From NCBI GenBank assembly GCA_030685065.1, contig JAUXQH010000001.1, positions 175,230-239,229 on the forward strand: 64,000 bases of DNA. Direction: 5' to 3'. The DNA comes from Pseudomonadota bacterium. Lineage in GTDB: Bacteria; Myxococcota_A; UBA796; SXON01. Below the pieces are notes generated by a model. It had not been told where the DNA came from and did no database searches. It worked only from the letters and a program-made list of their open reading frames with translations. The translations under genes were made by a program, and so were the position numbers. How positions within the stretch are numbered: position 1 is the first letter of the stretch; every line of letters begins with the position of its first letter. Positions 10,253 to 18,901 of this stretch are shown here, piece by piece.

Positions 10253-10996
10253 GTGCGCATCGCTACCCGATATGAGATAAAATACCGAATTGCACCGGAG
10301 AAAGCGGATCAAGTGCGCGAGTGGATCTCCAGGTACATGGAGCCCGACGCGCATGGCGAGGGCGGCTCCGCCCGCTACCCGGTGCATTCGCTGTACCTGG
10401 ACAACGCGGACTGGGGCATCTACCGGGAGACCCGAAACGGGAACTTCTCACGCTTCAAGCTTCGCGCTCGCACCTACGCGTTCACGCCCAACGCGCCCGT
10501 GTTCCTGGAGGTCAAGGCGCGAGATGGGGAGGCCATGCGCAAGTCGCGTGGTGAGGTGGACCGCGCGGAGGCGGTGCGAATCCTCGACGGAGGAACGCCG
10601 CGCAACCGGGGAGGCAGCGCGATCGAGAACTTCCGCACGCACATGGACCGATATCGCGCTTACCCGCGCGTGTGGGTCACCTACGAACGTTGCGCCTACG
10701 TCGGCGGTGATCGCGGCCTCGTGCGGATCACGTTCGACAGCGCGATCGCATGCGCACCCCCAACCCGGGGACTCGCGGAACCCGAACGGTGGTATCCCAT
10801 CGACGAGGTCAAGGGGATCGTCGTGCTCGAGCTCAAGTACAACGGCTCCTACCCTATCTGGGTGGCCGACACCGTTCGCCGCTTCGAGCTGGAGCGCCGT
10901 TCGATGTCCAAGTACCGTCATGCCGTCGAGGTGCTGCAAAGCATGGACGACAATCGCGCGCGCGAGTCCGTGAAAGACTCAAGGATTGCACGTTGA
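10253..10996 (+). CDS. VTC-domain polyphosphate polymerase
   Basis: A 247-residue VTC-domain protein, related to the catalytic domain of yeast Vtc4, which makes polyphosphate from ATP inside a tunnel of basic residues. Visible hallmarks are the opening strand RYEIKYRI (residues 6-13), YPVHSLYLDN, the basic strand RFKLRART, VFLEVKARDGEAMRKSR, VTYERCAY, RITFDSAIAC, VVLELKYNG (Glu and Lys on the last strand), and a basic C-terminus. Length and order fit bacterial stand-alone VTC proteins. GTG 10253 places the conserved first strand correctly. It is followed by DUF4956 with a TTGA overlap, a pairing common in bacteria. The product may be polyphosphate, but a related polyanion cannot be excluded. 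Confidence 0.87.
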   Translation: MRIATRYEIKYRIAPEKADQVREWISRYMEPDAHGEGGSARYPVHSLYLDNADWGIYRETRNGNFSRFKLRARTYAFTPNAPVFLEVKARDGEAMRKSRGEVDRAEAVRILDGGTPRNRGGSAIENFRTHMDRYRAYPRVWVTYERCAYVGGDRGLVRITFDSAIACAPPTRGLAEPERWYPIDEVKGIVVLELKYNGSYPIWVADTVRRFELERRSMSKYRHAVEVLQSMDDNRARESVKDSRIAR

Positions 10997-11679
10997 ACCC
11001 CCTCGATTGGCTGAACGGCTCAGGCGGCGGCGCAGGCCATCTCTCCATGATCGACGCCGCCTTCGACCTTCTACTCTCGTTCGTGCTGGGGACCTTCGTC
11101 GCCTGGCTGTACCAGATGACGCATCGCGGGCTGTCCTACTCCCGCAACATGGTCCACAGCATCGTGCTCCTCTCCATGATCATCACCATGGTGATGCTCG
11201 TGGTGGGGGACAGCATCGCGCGGGCGTTCGGGCTGGTGGGAGCCCTGGCCATCATCCGCTTCCGCACGGTCGTGCGAGACGCGCGTGACACAACCTTCAT
11301 CTTCCTGGCGCTGGCCGTCGGGATCTCGGTGGGCGCGCAGCAACACGAGGTGGCGATCCTCGGCTCCCTCATGATCGGGGTCGTGGCCACCACCCTTCAA
11401 TTCAGCGGCTTTGCCGCTCGTCACTCCGATACAGGCATGCTCCGTGTACGCGGTGCTGGCACCGTGTCCGGCGCAGTCGAGGAGGTCCTGGCAAGCTGGT
11501 GTCGCACCCACGAGCTCGTCGCGCTCCGCCAGGGCGACGCCGGGGAACAATCTGAATTCAGCTATGAAATCCGGCTCTTTCACCCTGCGGAACGGGAGGA
11601 CCTCCTTCGCGCGGTACGCGCTGTCGAGGGCACCACGCAGGTGACTGTGGCCATCGAAGAGCGGGCAGAAGAATGGTGA
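10993..11679 (+). CDS. DUF4956 membrane protein
   Basis: A 228-residue inner-membrane protein of the DUF4956 family. Helices are visible at IDAAFDLLLSFVLGTFVAWL, HSIVLLSMIITMVMLVVG, the region ARAFGLVGALAIIRF, and TTFIFLALAVGISVG followed by EVAILGSLMIGVVATTLQF. The conserved motif GLVGALAIIRFRTVVRDARDT is the family signature. The C-terminal cytosolic domain of about 80 residues has a ferredoxin-like strand pattern. The start is TTG 10993 inside the TTGA overlap; ATG 11047 is the alternative. DUF4956 genes commonly sit beside VTC polymerases, so a role as membrane channel or anchor for the polymer is plausible but unproven. Confidence 0.82.
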   Translation: MNPLDWLNGSGGGAGHLSMIDAAFDLLLSFVLGTFVAWLYQMTHRGLSYSRNMVHSIVLLSMIITMVMLVVGDSIARAFGLVGALAIIRFRTVVRDARDTTFIFLALAVGISVGAQQHEVAILGSLMIGVVATTLQFSGFAARHSDTGMLRVRGAGTVSGAVEEVLASWCRTHELVALRQGDAGEQSEFSYEIRLFHPAEREDLLRAVRAVEGTTQVTVAIEERAEEW

Positions 11680-12758
11680 GACGTACCATGCCTTTGGGGC
11701 GTCGCCTCATGGCGATGCGCGGCAAGATTTTCATGAGCCTCGCGTGGGCGGCGGCGGCGATGGCCTGCGGCGTGTGGCTGCTGGTCCGCACGGGCGCGGG
11801 TGAGGGCACGGCCGTGGTCGTGACCAAGTCCCACCTCATCCGGGCCCCGGAGAGCGGCCGGATCGCCACCCTCGAGGTCGTGCCGTACCAGCACGTCGAG
11901 GCGGGGGCCGTGCTCGCGAAGATCGAGGTCCCGCTGCTGAACCAGGAGATCGCGTCCGCGCAGGCGGAGCTGAGGAGCCTGGAGGCCCAGATCAGCGTGC
12001 AAGAGGCCGATCGCGGGCGCCAGTTCGCCCGGGACCTCGAGGCGGCGCGCGCATCCTGGCTCCGCGCCCGCGTGGAGCTCGAACGCGACCGATCCGATCT
12101 CATGGTCGCCGAGCAAGAGCTCGGGCGGGCCGACGCCCCGGGCGTGCTCGTCGCCACGAGCGAGGTCGAGCGCTTCAAGTCGCTCCGCGACGCCGCGAAG
12201 TCCGCGGTCGACGCGCGCGTCACCGAAGTGGACGCCCTCAACCGGAACTACGAGGACGCCCTCCGGCGCGCCGGAGGAACCCAGAGCGCGCTGCTGAAGA
12301 CCTCCGTCGAGGCCGCTGCCGTCTACCTGGAGTCGCTCCGCATGGTGGCGGACGCGAACGTGCTGCGCGCCTATGCGAGCGGCATCGTGAGCGCCCCGGT
12401 CGGCTCCCAGGCGCGCGACGGTCGCACCGAGGTCATCGACGAAGCCTTCCCGACCCCGGGCCAGTGGGTCCAGGCGGGGGTCCCGGTGCTGACCGTGACG
12501 GAGCCGACCTCACAGGACGCCGTCGTCTTCGTCGATCTCACGCGCGCCCGTGCCCTGGCCCCCGGCGCCGCGGTCTCGGTGCGCGGGACCAACGGCGGCA
12601 GCTTCGAGGCGACCGTTCGCTCCGTGGGCGTGGCGGTCGAGCGCGTGCCGCTCCGGCAGCTCCAGGACCAGGCCATCCAGGAGTGGGGTGTGCCCGTGAC
12701 GCTCCAGGTGATGGACCGCGCCCTCACGCCGGGCGAGTCGCTCTCCGTCGAGTTCTAA
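11673..12758 (+). CDS. HlyD-like periplasmic adaptor / membrane fusion protein
   Basis: A 361-residue membrane-fusion-like protein. One N-terminal transmembrane segment (about residues 17-38) anchors it. A biotinyl-lipoyl half-motif (HLIRAPESGRIATLEVVPYQ) is followed by a coiled coil of about 140 residues (QAELRSLEAQISVQEADRGR onwards). The second lipoyl half (VSAPVGSQARDG, then PGQWVQAGVPVLTV) and a beta-barrel domain complete the fold. Its start overlaps the DUF4956 stop by seven bases. No partner ABC exporter or RND pump lies beside it, so it probably works with DUF4956 or another locus. Confidence 0.82.
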   Translation: MVRRTMPLGRRLMAMRGKIFMSLAWAAAAMACGVWLLVRTGAGEGTAVVVTKSHLIRAPESGRIATLEVVPYQHVEAGAVLAKIEVPLLNQEIASAQAELRSLEAQISVQEADRGRQFARDLEAARASWLRARVELERDRSDLMVAEQELGRADAPGVLVATSEVERFKSLRDAAKSAVDARVTEVDALNRNYEDALRRAGGTQSALLKTSVEAAAVYLESLRMVADANVLRAYASGIVSAPVGSQARDGRTEVIDEAFPTPGQWVQAGVPVLTVTEPTSQDAVVFVDLTRARALAPGAAVSVRGTNGGSFEATVRSVGVAVERVPLRQLQDQAIQEWGVPVTLQVMDRALTPGESLSVEF

Positions 12759-13313
12759 GTGCAGCGGCGCGCCCTGGGAGGCCTGGCGGCGGCGGGGCTC
12801 TGCGCCCTGTCGGCGGCGCTCTTGCTCCCCCTGCTCGCGTGGGTGCCGGACGACGAGATGGCGCCCTCGTTCCTCGCGGGTGATCTCGTGGTGATCCTCC
12901 CGGTAGAGGCCCGAGCGGGCGATGTCGTCGCGATCGTCGATCCGCTCGACCCGGCGCGGTGGACGCTCCGGCGGGTGGAGACCATCGGGGGCGCCGTTCG
13001 CTACGAGGACAGCGTGTTCCACACCGCGGGCGCCGACGCCCCCCGGGTGCTGGAGATGGACCGGAACACCGCCCGCGTCGTGCGCAGCGAGGGCTCCCAC
13101 CTCGTAGAGCTCGCCGCCCGCCCGGTCCGTTGGGAGCTAAGTGAGGCGGGAGTGCCCGAGGACGCGGCGTTTCTCGGGGCCGACGCCCGCGATGCCGCGA
13201 TGGACTCGCGCTGGTGGGGGCCGGTGCCGCTGCAGGCCCTCCAGGGTGTCGTCGCGCTGCGGATCGGCGTGCCGGGACACCCGTGGCGTGGCTGGACCGA
13301 GCGCCGCCCCTGA
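12759..13313 (+). CDS. Catalytically dead signal peptidase I (S26) homologue
   Basis: A 184-residue membrane-anchored protein with the signal peptidase I fold. Residues 7-28 form a transmembrane segment. Box B reads DEMAPSFLAGDLVVI, where active enzymes have S-M-x-P; the nucleophile Ser is replaced by Glu33. Box D reads WTLRRVETIGG, where the general-base Lys is replaced by Arg71. Box E reads FLGADARDAAMDSRWWGPVP, matching the GDNRxxSxDSRxxG element but with GDN changed to ADA. Both members of the Ser/Lys dyad are lost, so proteolysis is not expected. It follows the HlyD-like gene directly with no gap, which makes it the fourth gene of the VTC operon. Confidence 0.8.
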   Translation: MQRRALGGLAAAGLCALSAALLLPLLAWVPDDEMAPSFLAGDLVVILPVEARAGDVVAIVDPLDPARWTLRRVETIGGAVRYEDSVFHTAGADAPRVLEMDRNTARVVRSEGSHLVELAARPVRWELSEAGVPEDAAFLGADARDAAMDSRWWGPVPLQALQGVVALRIGVPGHPWRGWTERRP

Positions 13314-13332
13314 TGCGGGCTGCCCCCCGGCG

Positions 13333-13977
13333 TCACTCCTTGTAGGAGTACCGGTCCTCGAGCCAAGGATCGGCGCGGTTGTGGTACCCGCGGTCCTCCC
13401 AGTAGCCGCGGACCTCGCTCGGCAGCACCTCGATGCCCGAGACCCACTTCGCCGACTTCCACGCGTACAGATGGTGCACCACGAGCCGCAGCGGGCCGCC
13501 GTGCTCGGGGACGAGCGGCTCGCCGTCGTGGGAGAGCGCGAGGAGGTTTTCCGGGCGGTCGAAGTCCGCCAACGGGAGGTTGGTCGTGTAGCCGAGCGCG
13601 TCGTAGCAATGGACGAGCACGTGGGTCGCGCTGGCGCGAAGGCCCGCGCGATCGAGCACCTCGCGCACCGACACCCCGGACCACCGGTTGTCGTACCGCG
13701 ACCAGGTGGTGACGCAATGGAGATCCTGAACGGTCTCGATCCGCGGGAGCGCCTGGAGCTCGGTCCAGGTCCACTCCAGGGGCCTCTCGACCTCCCCCCA
13801 CACGCGGAACCGCCACTGTTCGGGGTCAAACGGCGGGATGGCGCCCTCGTGAAGCACCGGCCAGCCCCTCACGAGCTTCTGGCCAGGCGGCAGCCGGTCG
13901 GTCGAGCGTTCGCGCGGCTCCGTCGATGAGCCCGGCCGCTGCTGCCCCGGCCGCGGCTTCCCCGGCCGCCAGAGCAT
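13333..13977 (-). CDS. Sulfite-oxidase-like molybdopterin oxidoreductase
   Basis: A 214-residue protein of the sulfite oxidase-like molybdopterin family (YuiH-like group). The Mo-ligating Cys lies in LHCVTTWSRYDNRWSGV. Other conserved parts are WTWTELQALPR, HVLVHCYDALGYTTNLPL, EHGGPLRLVVHHLYAWKSAKW, and GYWEDRGYHNRADPW near the end. No signal peptide or Tat motif is visible, so it is probably cytoplasmic. The true substrate of this branch is not known. The ATG overlaps the stop of the upstream hypothetical gene by one base (TGATG), so the two are probably coupled. Confidence 0.85.
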   Translation of the reverse strand: MLWRPGKPRPGQQRPGSSTEPRERSTDRLPPGQKLVRGWPVLHEGAIPPFDPEQWRFRVWGEVERPLEWTWTELQALPRIETVQDLHCVTTWSRYDNRWSGVSVREVLDRAGLRASATHVLVHCYDALGYTTNLPLADFDRPENLLALSHDGEPLVPEHGGPLRLVVHHLYAWKSAKWVSGIEVLPSEVRGYWEDRGYHNRADPWLEDRYSYKE

Positions 13978-14756
13978 CAAGAACCTTCGATCTGCAGCTG
14001 GGCGAACCCGAACTTCACCTTCAGGGTCAGCTCGTCCTCGTCGATGTCGAGCGCCACGTCCTCGACACCCATCTTGAGCCGCAGCGGGCCGCCGGCGGGG
14101 CTGATCATCTCCTCGATCTGATCCTTCTTGAGGATCTGGACCGGGTTGACCTTGGGGGTTTGCTGGGCAAGGAGGTATTCGGCGCCGCGGTTGAGCAGCT
14201 GGAGGATGAAGTGGTCGCCCAGGTCGACCGAGACGTCCTGGACCACGCCCACGAGCGCGCGGCGCTCCTTGTCGTACCGGATGTCGCCCAGCGCAGCCTC
14301 GGCCCCGATGCGCTTCTCGAGCACGAACGGGAACTCGATGTTCTGCCGGAGCAAGTAGACCTTGCCGGTGGCCACGGCTTTTACGTGGGCCTCGACCCCG
14401 AAGCGCTGATGCGCGTACTTGAACTCGGAGCCCTCCTGGTCGACCTCGACCCGCCAGTCTCCCTCGACGCGCAGCACCTCGTTCACCACGCGGTAGACCT
14501 GCTCGCGCCGGTGCCCCCAGACGGTCTTCGCGAAGTCCTTGCCGCGGACGAGCACCTGCGGGACGTCCCGATCTTCGAGGAGCCCCTTGACCTTCTCGCG
14601 GACCTCGAGCCGCTTGATGCCGGCACGGAGGTTGTTGACCAGGTCGAACTGGCCGTCCGCCACCTTGAAGGGCAGGCCCACGCGGAACATGTCGTTCCAC
14701 AGGGCCTTGCCGATGGTGAACTTGAGGTGGAACCCATCGCCGATCTGCTTCGCCAT
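13977..14756 (-). CDS. Hypothetical protein, 259 residues
   Basis: I do not recognise this family. The protein has no signal peptide, membrane helix or Cys-rich motif. It shows mixed alpha/beta composition with charged helices (RLEVREKVKGLLEDRDVPQV), a beta-rich middle (VEAHVKAVATGKVYLLRQNI) and an acidic C-terminus ending DIDEDELTLKVKFGFAQLQI. ATG 14756 is preceded by CTCGCGGAGAC, with GGAG as a weak ribosome-binding site. It is one-base coupled to the sulfite-oxidase-like gene, hinting at a shared process, but no function can be assigned. Confidence 0.6.
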   Translation of the reverse strand: MAKQIGDGFHLKFTIGKALWNDMFRVGLPFKVADGQFDLVNNLRAGIKRLEVREKVKGLLEDRDVPQVLVRGKDFAKTVWGHRREQVYRVVNEVLRVEGDWRVEVDQEGSEFKYAHQRFGVEAHVKAVATGKVYLLRQNIEFPFVLEKRIGAEAALGDIRYDKERRALVGVVQDVSVDLGDHFILQLLNRGAEYLLAQQTPKVNPVQILKKDQIEEMISPAGGPLRLKMGVEDVALDIDEDELTLKVKFGFAQLQIEGS

Positions 14757-14842
14757 GCGGTCTCCGCGAGGGCGACAGCATACCGGAGATCGGCGGCGGC
14801 GTGCGGAGAACGGCTCCGTTCGGACCCCAGCCGACGTCGTTG

Positions 14843-14859
14843 GCCAGGGCTCCCCTGGC
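14843..14859. other. 7-bp perfect hairpin downstream of ndk
   Basis: GCCAGGG-CTC-CCCTGGC lies 13 bp past the ndk stop. There is no U-run on the minus strand, so it is at best a weak or Rho-assisted 3' end structure. Confidence 0.4.
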
Positions 14860-14871
14860 GTTTCCGACCGA

Positions 14872-15291
14872 CTACAGGATCTCGGTGGCCGCGAAGAAGT
14901 AGGAGATCTCGCGGGCGGCCGATTCGGGGGAATCCGAGCCGTGCACGGCGTTCTCGCCGACCGACGCGGCGAAGAGCTTGCGGAGGGTGCCCTCGGCGGC
15001 GTTCGCGGGGTTGGTGGCACCCATGATGGTGCGGTTCTTGAGGATCGCGTCGGCGCCCTCGAGCACCATGATGAAGACGGGGCCGGAGGTCATGAACTCG
15101 ACCAGCTCGCCGAAGAAGCCGCGGGCGGAGTGCTCGGCGTAGAAGCCCTCGGCCTCACGACGATCGAGCTGGACCTTCTTGCCGGCGGCGATGCGAAGGC
15201 CCTCGGACTCGAACCGGGCGATGATCGCGCCGATGTTCTGGTTCTTGACGGCGTCGGGCTTGATGATGGAGAGGGTGCGCTCGGTGGCCAT
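14872..15291 (-). CDS. ndk: Nucleoside diphosphate kinase
   Basis: A 139-residue cytosolic enzyme that moves the gamma phosphate between nucleoside triphosphates and diphosphates through a phospho-His. The signature [12 protein letters not shown] carries the catalytic His. [12 protein letters not shown] opens the fold and [15 protein letters not shown] contains the nucleotide-contacting residues. Length is typical. It lies downstream of sucCD, an arrangement common in Deltaproteobacteria, where it can use succinyl-CoA synthetase-made triphosphate. A terminator separates it from sucD, so it probably also has its own promoter. Confidence 0.97.
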   Translation of the reverse strand: MATERTLSIIKPDAVKNQNIGAIIARFESEGLRIAAGKKVQLDRREAEGFYAEHSARGFFGELVEFMTSGPVFIMVLEGADAILKNRTIMGATNPANAAEGTLRKLFAASVGENAVHGSDSPESAAREISYFFAATEIL

Positions 15292-15342
15292 GGGATGCTT
15301 CCTGGAAGGGGCGGCGCTCTATCGCAGCAGCGCCGTCCTGTA

Positions 15343-15373
15343 AATGAAAGGGGCCAGCCTCACGGCCGGCCCC
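15343..15373 (-). terminator. Rho-independent terminator after sucD
   Basis: A 10-bp stem with one mismatch (GGGGCCAGCC at 15350-15359 with GGCCGGCCCC at 15364-15373, loop of four) is followed on the minus strand by TTTCATTT. It lies 44 bp past the sucD stop. A second 7-bp hairpin (CGGCGCT/AGCGCCG, 15312-15335) lies between it and the ndk start. Confidence 0.8.
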
Positions 15374-15416
15374 TCTATTCCCATGGACTCTTCCCACGGA
15401 CGGTTCCGACGGGCGC

Positions 15417-16295
15417 TCAGGCCTTGCCGAGCACCTGCGCCATCTTGCGGCCCATCTCGGCGGGGCTGCGAACGATGTGGAAGCCCGCCTCCTGCATCGC
15501 CTCGTACTTCGCCTCCGCGGTGCCCTGGCCCCCGGAGATGATCGCGCCCGCGTGGCCCATGCGGCGGCCCGGAGGGGCGGTGGCGCCCGCGATGAAGCCG
15601 ACGACCGGCTTCCGCATGTGCACCTTGGCCCACGCCGCGGCCTCTTCTTCGGCGCTCCCGCCGATCTCGCCGATCATGATCACGGCGTCGGTGTCGGGGT
15701 CGTCGTTGAAGAGCTTGAGCGCGTCGATGTGCTTCGTGCCGATGATCGGGTCCCCACCGATGCCGATGGCGGTGGACTGCCCGAGCCCGACGCGAGAGAG
15801 CTGGCCCACGGCCTCGTAGGTCAGGGTGCCCGACCGCGAGAGGACACCGATGCGGCCCGGCGTGTGGATGTGACCCGGCATGATGCCGATCTTGCACTGG
15901 CCGGGGGTGATGATGCCCGGGCAGTTCGGCCCGATCATCCGCACGTCCTTGCCCTGCAGGTAGCGCCACACGATGATCATGTCGCGCACCGGGATGCCCT
16001 CGGTGATCGGGACGATGAGCTTCACGCCCGCGTCCACCGCTTCCATGATCGCGTCCGCCGCGAACGGGGGCGGCACGAAGATCACGGTGGCGTTGGCGCC
16101 GGTCTCGCGCACCGCGTCGGACACGGTGTCGAAGATGGGCACCGCGTCGTTGAACGAGGTGCCTCCCTTCCCGGGCGTGACGCCCGCGACGAGCTGCGTG
16201 CCGTAGGCGAGCATCTGCCCGCAGTGGAACGCGCCGGCGGAGCCGGTGATGCCCTGGCAGACCAGGCGGGTGTTGGAATCGACGAGGATGGCCAT
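15417..16295 (-). CDS. sucD: Succinyl-CoA synthetase alpha subunit
   Basis: A 292-residue subunit of the TCA enzyme that interconverts succinyl-CoA and succinate with substrate-level phosphorylation. CoA-binding [19 protein letters not shown], the [12 protein letters not shown] loop and the phospho-His loop [18 protein letters not shown] are all present. The N-terminal [18 protein letters not shown] is typical. Its start is two bases past the sucC stop, so the subunits are co-translated. Confidence 0.98.
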   Translation of the reverse strand: MAILVDSNTRLVCQGITGSAGAFHCGQMLAYGTQLVAGVTPGKGGTSFNDAVPIFDTVSDAVRETGANATVIFVPPPFAADAIMEAVDAGVKLIVPITEGIPVRDMIIVWRYLQGKDVRMIGPNCPGIITPGQCKIGIMPGHIHTPGRIGVLSRSGTLTYEAVGQLSRVGLGQSTAIGIGGDPIIGTKHIDALKLFNDDPDTDAVIMIGEIGGSAEEEAAAWAKVHMRKPVVGFIAGATAPPGRRMGHAGAIISGGQGTAEAKYEAMQEAGFHIVRSPAEMGRKMAQVLGKA

Positions 16296-16297
16296 GT

Positions 16298-17533
16298 CTA
16301 CGCCCTCACAGCGGCAACGATCTTCTCGGCCGCGTCCGCCATCGTGTCGGCGGGGATGACGGAGAGCCCGCTCTCCGCCAGGATCTTCTTTCCAAGCTCG
16401 ACGTTGGTGCCTTCGAGGCGAACTACGAGCGGAACCTTCAGGCCCACCTCGCGCACGGCCGTGAGCACGCCCTCGGCGATGACATCACACTTCATGATGC
16501 CGCCGAAGATGTTGACGAGGATGCCCTTCACCGCGGGATCGCGGGTGATGATCTTGAAGGCCGCGGTGACCTTCTCCTTCGTGGCGCCGCCGCCGACATC
16601 GAGGAAGTTGGCCGGCTCTTCACCGTAGAACTTGATGATGTCCATCGTCGCCATCGCGAGGCCCGCGCCGTTCACGAGGCAGCCGATGCTGCCGTCGAGC
16701 TTGACGTAGGAGAGGTCGTACTTGCCGGCCTCGATCTCCGCGGGCTCCTCTTCGTCGAGGTCGCGCATCTGCACGATGTCCGGGTGCCGGAACAGCGCGT
16801 TGTCGTCGATCGTGACCTTGGCATCGAGCGGGATGGTGTCGCCGGCCGCGGTGACCACGAGCGGGTTGATCTCGAGCATCGAGGCGTCGATCGCGTCGTA
16901 CGTGCGGTAGAGGCCGACCACCAGCTTCACGAAGCTGCTCACGGTCTTGCCCGTCAGGCCGAGCCCGAACGCCAGCCGACGAGCCTGCCAGGCACCGAGG
17001 CCGACGACCGGGTCGACCCACTCCTTCAGGATCCGCTCGGGGTGCTTCTCGGCGACCTCCTCGATCTCGGTGCCGCCCTCGGCCGACGCCATGACCAGCA
17101 CGCGGCTGGTGGCGCGGTCGAGCAGGATCGCGAGGTAGTACTCCTTCACGATCTGGCAGCCGGCCTCGACGAAGAGGGTCTGCACGAGGCTGCCGGACGC
17201 GCCGGTCTGCTTGGTGACGAGCGTGTTGCCGAGCATCGCCTGGGCGGCGATGCGTACGGCGTCCGTCGACATGCAGACCCGCACGCCGCCCTTGCCGGGG
17301 AGACCGTCGTCTCCCTCGAGGACCTGCGCGAGCACCTCATCGGCGACATCGCCCTTGAAGCGGCCCTTGCCGCGCCCCCCCGCGTGGATCTGCGACTTGA
17401 CCACCCACACCGAGCCGCCGAGCGACTCGGCGACGCGCACCGCCTCGTCGACCGTGCGTGCGGCTCCCCCTGCCAGCGTGGACACGCCATGCTTGCGGAG
17501 CAGCTCTTTACCTTGATATTCGTGGAGCTTCAT
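16298..17533 (-). CDS. sucC: Succinyl-CoA synthetase beta subunit
   Basis: A 411-residue ATP-grasp subunit. [17 protein letters not shown] is the classic N-terminus and fixes the start at 17533. [18 protein letters not shown] is the nucleotide-binding strand-loop, [13 protein letters not shown] contains the Mg ligands, and [20 protein letters not shown] and [13 protein letters not shown] belong to the ligase-CoA domain. It is somewhat longer than the usual 388-397 residues. The ATG overlaps the icd stop in ATGA. Confidence 0.98.
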   Translation of the reverse strand: MKLHEYQGKELLRKHGVSTLAGGAARTVDEAVRVAESLGGSVWVVKSQIHAGGRGKGRFKGDVADEVLAQVLEGDDGLPGKGGVRVCMSTDAVRIAAQAMLGNTLVTKQTGASGSLVQTLFVEAGCQIVKEYYLAILLDRATSRVLVMASAEGGTEIEEVAEKHPERILKEWVDPVVGLGAWQARRLAFGLGLTGKTVSSFVKLVVGLYRTYDAIDASMLEINPLVVTAAGDTIPLDAKVTIDDNALFRHPDIVQMRDLDEEEPAEIEAGKYDLSYVKLDGSIGCLVNGAGLAMATMDIIKFYGEEPANFLDVGGGATKEKVTAAFKIITRDPAVKGILVNIFGGIMKCDVIAEGVLTAVREVGLKVPLVVRLEGTNVELGKKILAESGLSVIPADTMADAAEKIVAAVRA

Positions 17534-18825
17534 CCCATATTCTCGATGAGGGCGTCGCCGAACTCGCTGCACTTGAGCAACGTGGCGCCCTCCATGAGGC
17601 GGTGGAAATCGTAGGTGACCCGCTTCTGGCCGATGGTCGCCTTCATCGAGGAGATGAGGAGGTCGGCAGCTTCGTTCCACCCGAGACGCCGAAACATCAT
17701 CTCTCCGGAGAGGATGACGGACGACGGATTGACCTTGTCCTGACCGGCGTACTTCGGGGCGGTCCCGTGGGTCGCCTCGAACACCGACAGCCCGGTGCGG
17801 TAGTTGATGTTCGCGCCGGGCGCGATGCCGATGCCACCGACCTGAGCGGCGAGGGCGTCGGAGCAGTAGTCGCCGTTGAGGTTGAGCGTGATGATCACGT
17901 CATAGTCTTCGGGGCGGAGGAGGATCTGCTGGAGGAAGGAGTCGGCGATGACATCCTTGATGAGCAGCTTGCCGGCGGCGAGGGCGGCCTTCTGCGCGGC
18001 GTCGGCGGCGGCCTCGCCGTTGGTGGCGACGAGCCGGTCGTACTGAGCCCAGGTCCACACCTGGTCGCCGAACTCGCGCTCCGCGAGGTCATAGGCCCAG
18101 TTCTTGAAGGCACCTTCGGTGTACTTCATGATGTTGCCCTTGTGGACGATCGAGACGTTCCGACGCTTCTGCGTCAGCGCGTACGCGATCGCGGCGCGGG
18201 CGAGGCGCTCCGTTCCGTCGCGGCTCACCGGCTTGATGCCGATGCCGCTCGTTTCCGGGAAGCGGATCCTGGTGACCTTCATCTCGTCGCGCAGGAAGGC
18301 GATGACGCGCTTCGCATCGGCCGACTCGGCTTCCCACTCGATGCCGGCGTAGATGTCCTCCGAGTTTTCCCGGAAGATGATCATGTCGACCTTCTCCGGG
18401 GCCTTCACCGGGGAGGGCACGCCGTCGAAGTACTGGATCGGGCGGACGCACGCGTACAGGTCCAGCTCCTGGCGGAGGGCCACGTTCAGCGAGCGAATGC
18501 CGCCGCCCACCGGCGTGGTGAGCGGGCCCTTGATGGCGACCTTGTAGGCCCGGACCGCCTCGAGCGTGTCGGGTAGGAGCCACTCGCCGAAGCGGGTGAA
18601 CGACTTCTCTCCGGCGAACACCTCGAACCACGAGATCTTCTTCGTTCCGCCGTACGCCTTGGCCACCGCCGCGTCGAGGACGCGGACCGAGGCGGCCCAG
18701 ATGTCCGCACCCGTACCGTCTCCCTCGATGAAGGGGATGATCGGCTGGTCCGGCACCTGGAGGGAGCCGTCGGCCGCGGTGGTGATCGCCTGCCCCACGG
18801 TCGGGGCGACGAGCGTCTGGAACAT
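17530..18825 (-). CDS. icd: NADP-dependent isocitrate dehydrogenase
   Basis: A 431-residue enzyme of the E. coli-like class that oxidises isocitrate to 2-oxoglutarate. Substrate-binding features include the Ser in [11 protein letters not shown] and the [14 protein letters not shown] segment. Metal ligands lie around [20 protein letters not shown]. The coenzyme loop [16 protein letters not shown] keeps the Lys-Tyr pair that in E. coli selects NADP. It is operonic with sucC (ATGA overlap). Malate dehydrogenase, often found between icd and sucC in related genomes, is absent here. Confidence 0.97.
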   Translation of the reverse strand: MFQTLVAPTVGQAITTAADGSLQVPDQPIIPFIEGDGTGADIWAASVRVLDAAVAKAYGGTKKISWFEVFAGEKSFTRFGEWLLPDTLEAVRAYKVAIKGPLTTPVGGGIRSLNVALRQELDLYACVRPIQYFDGVPSPVKAPEKVDMIIFRENSEDIYAGIEWEAESADAKRVIAFLRDEMKVTRIRFPETSGIGIKPVSRDGTERLARAAIAYALTQKRRNVSIVHKGNIMKYTEGAFKNWAYDLAEREFGDQVWTWAQYDRLVATNGEAAADAAQKAALAAGKLLIKDVIADSFLQQILLRPEDYDVIITLNLNGDYCSDALAAQVGGIGIAPGANINYRTGLSVFEATHGTAPKYAGQDKVNPSSVILSGEMMFRRLGWNEAADLLISSMKATIGQKRVTYDFHRLMEGATLLKCSEFGDALIENMG

Positions 18826-18901
18826 GAGGGGTTCTCTCTGCGCGCAGTCTGTGTGGTCGCCGGGAGCGCCCGACTATCCGGGCGGCGCGGCGAGCTGTTC
18901 G

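Noticed and set aside
13333..14781. A single 482-residue frame joining the unknown protein's region to the sulfite-oxidase-like protein
   Set aside because: The first part is in a different frame from the real upstream gene and is Arg-rich; the molybdopterin domain has its own ATG at 13977.
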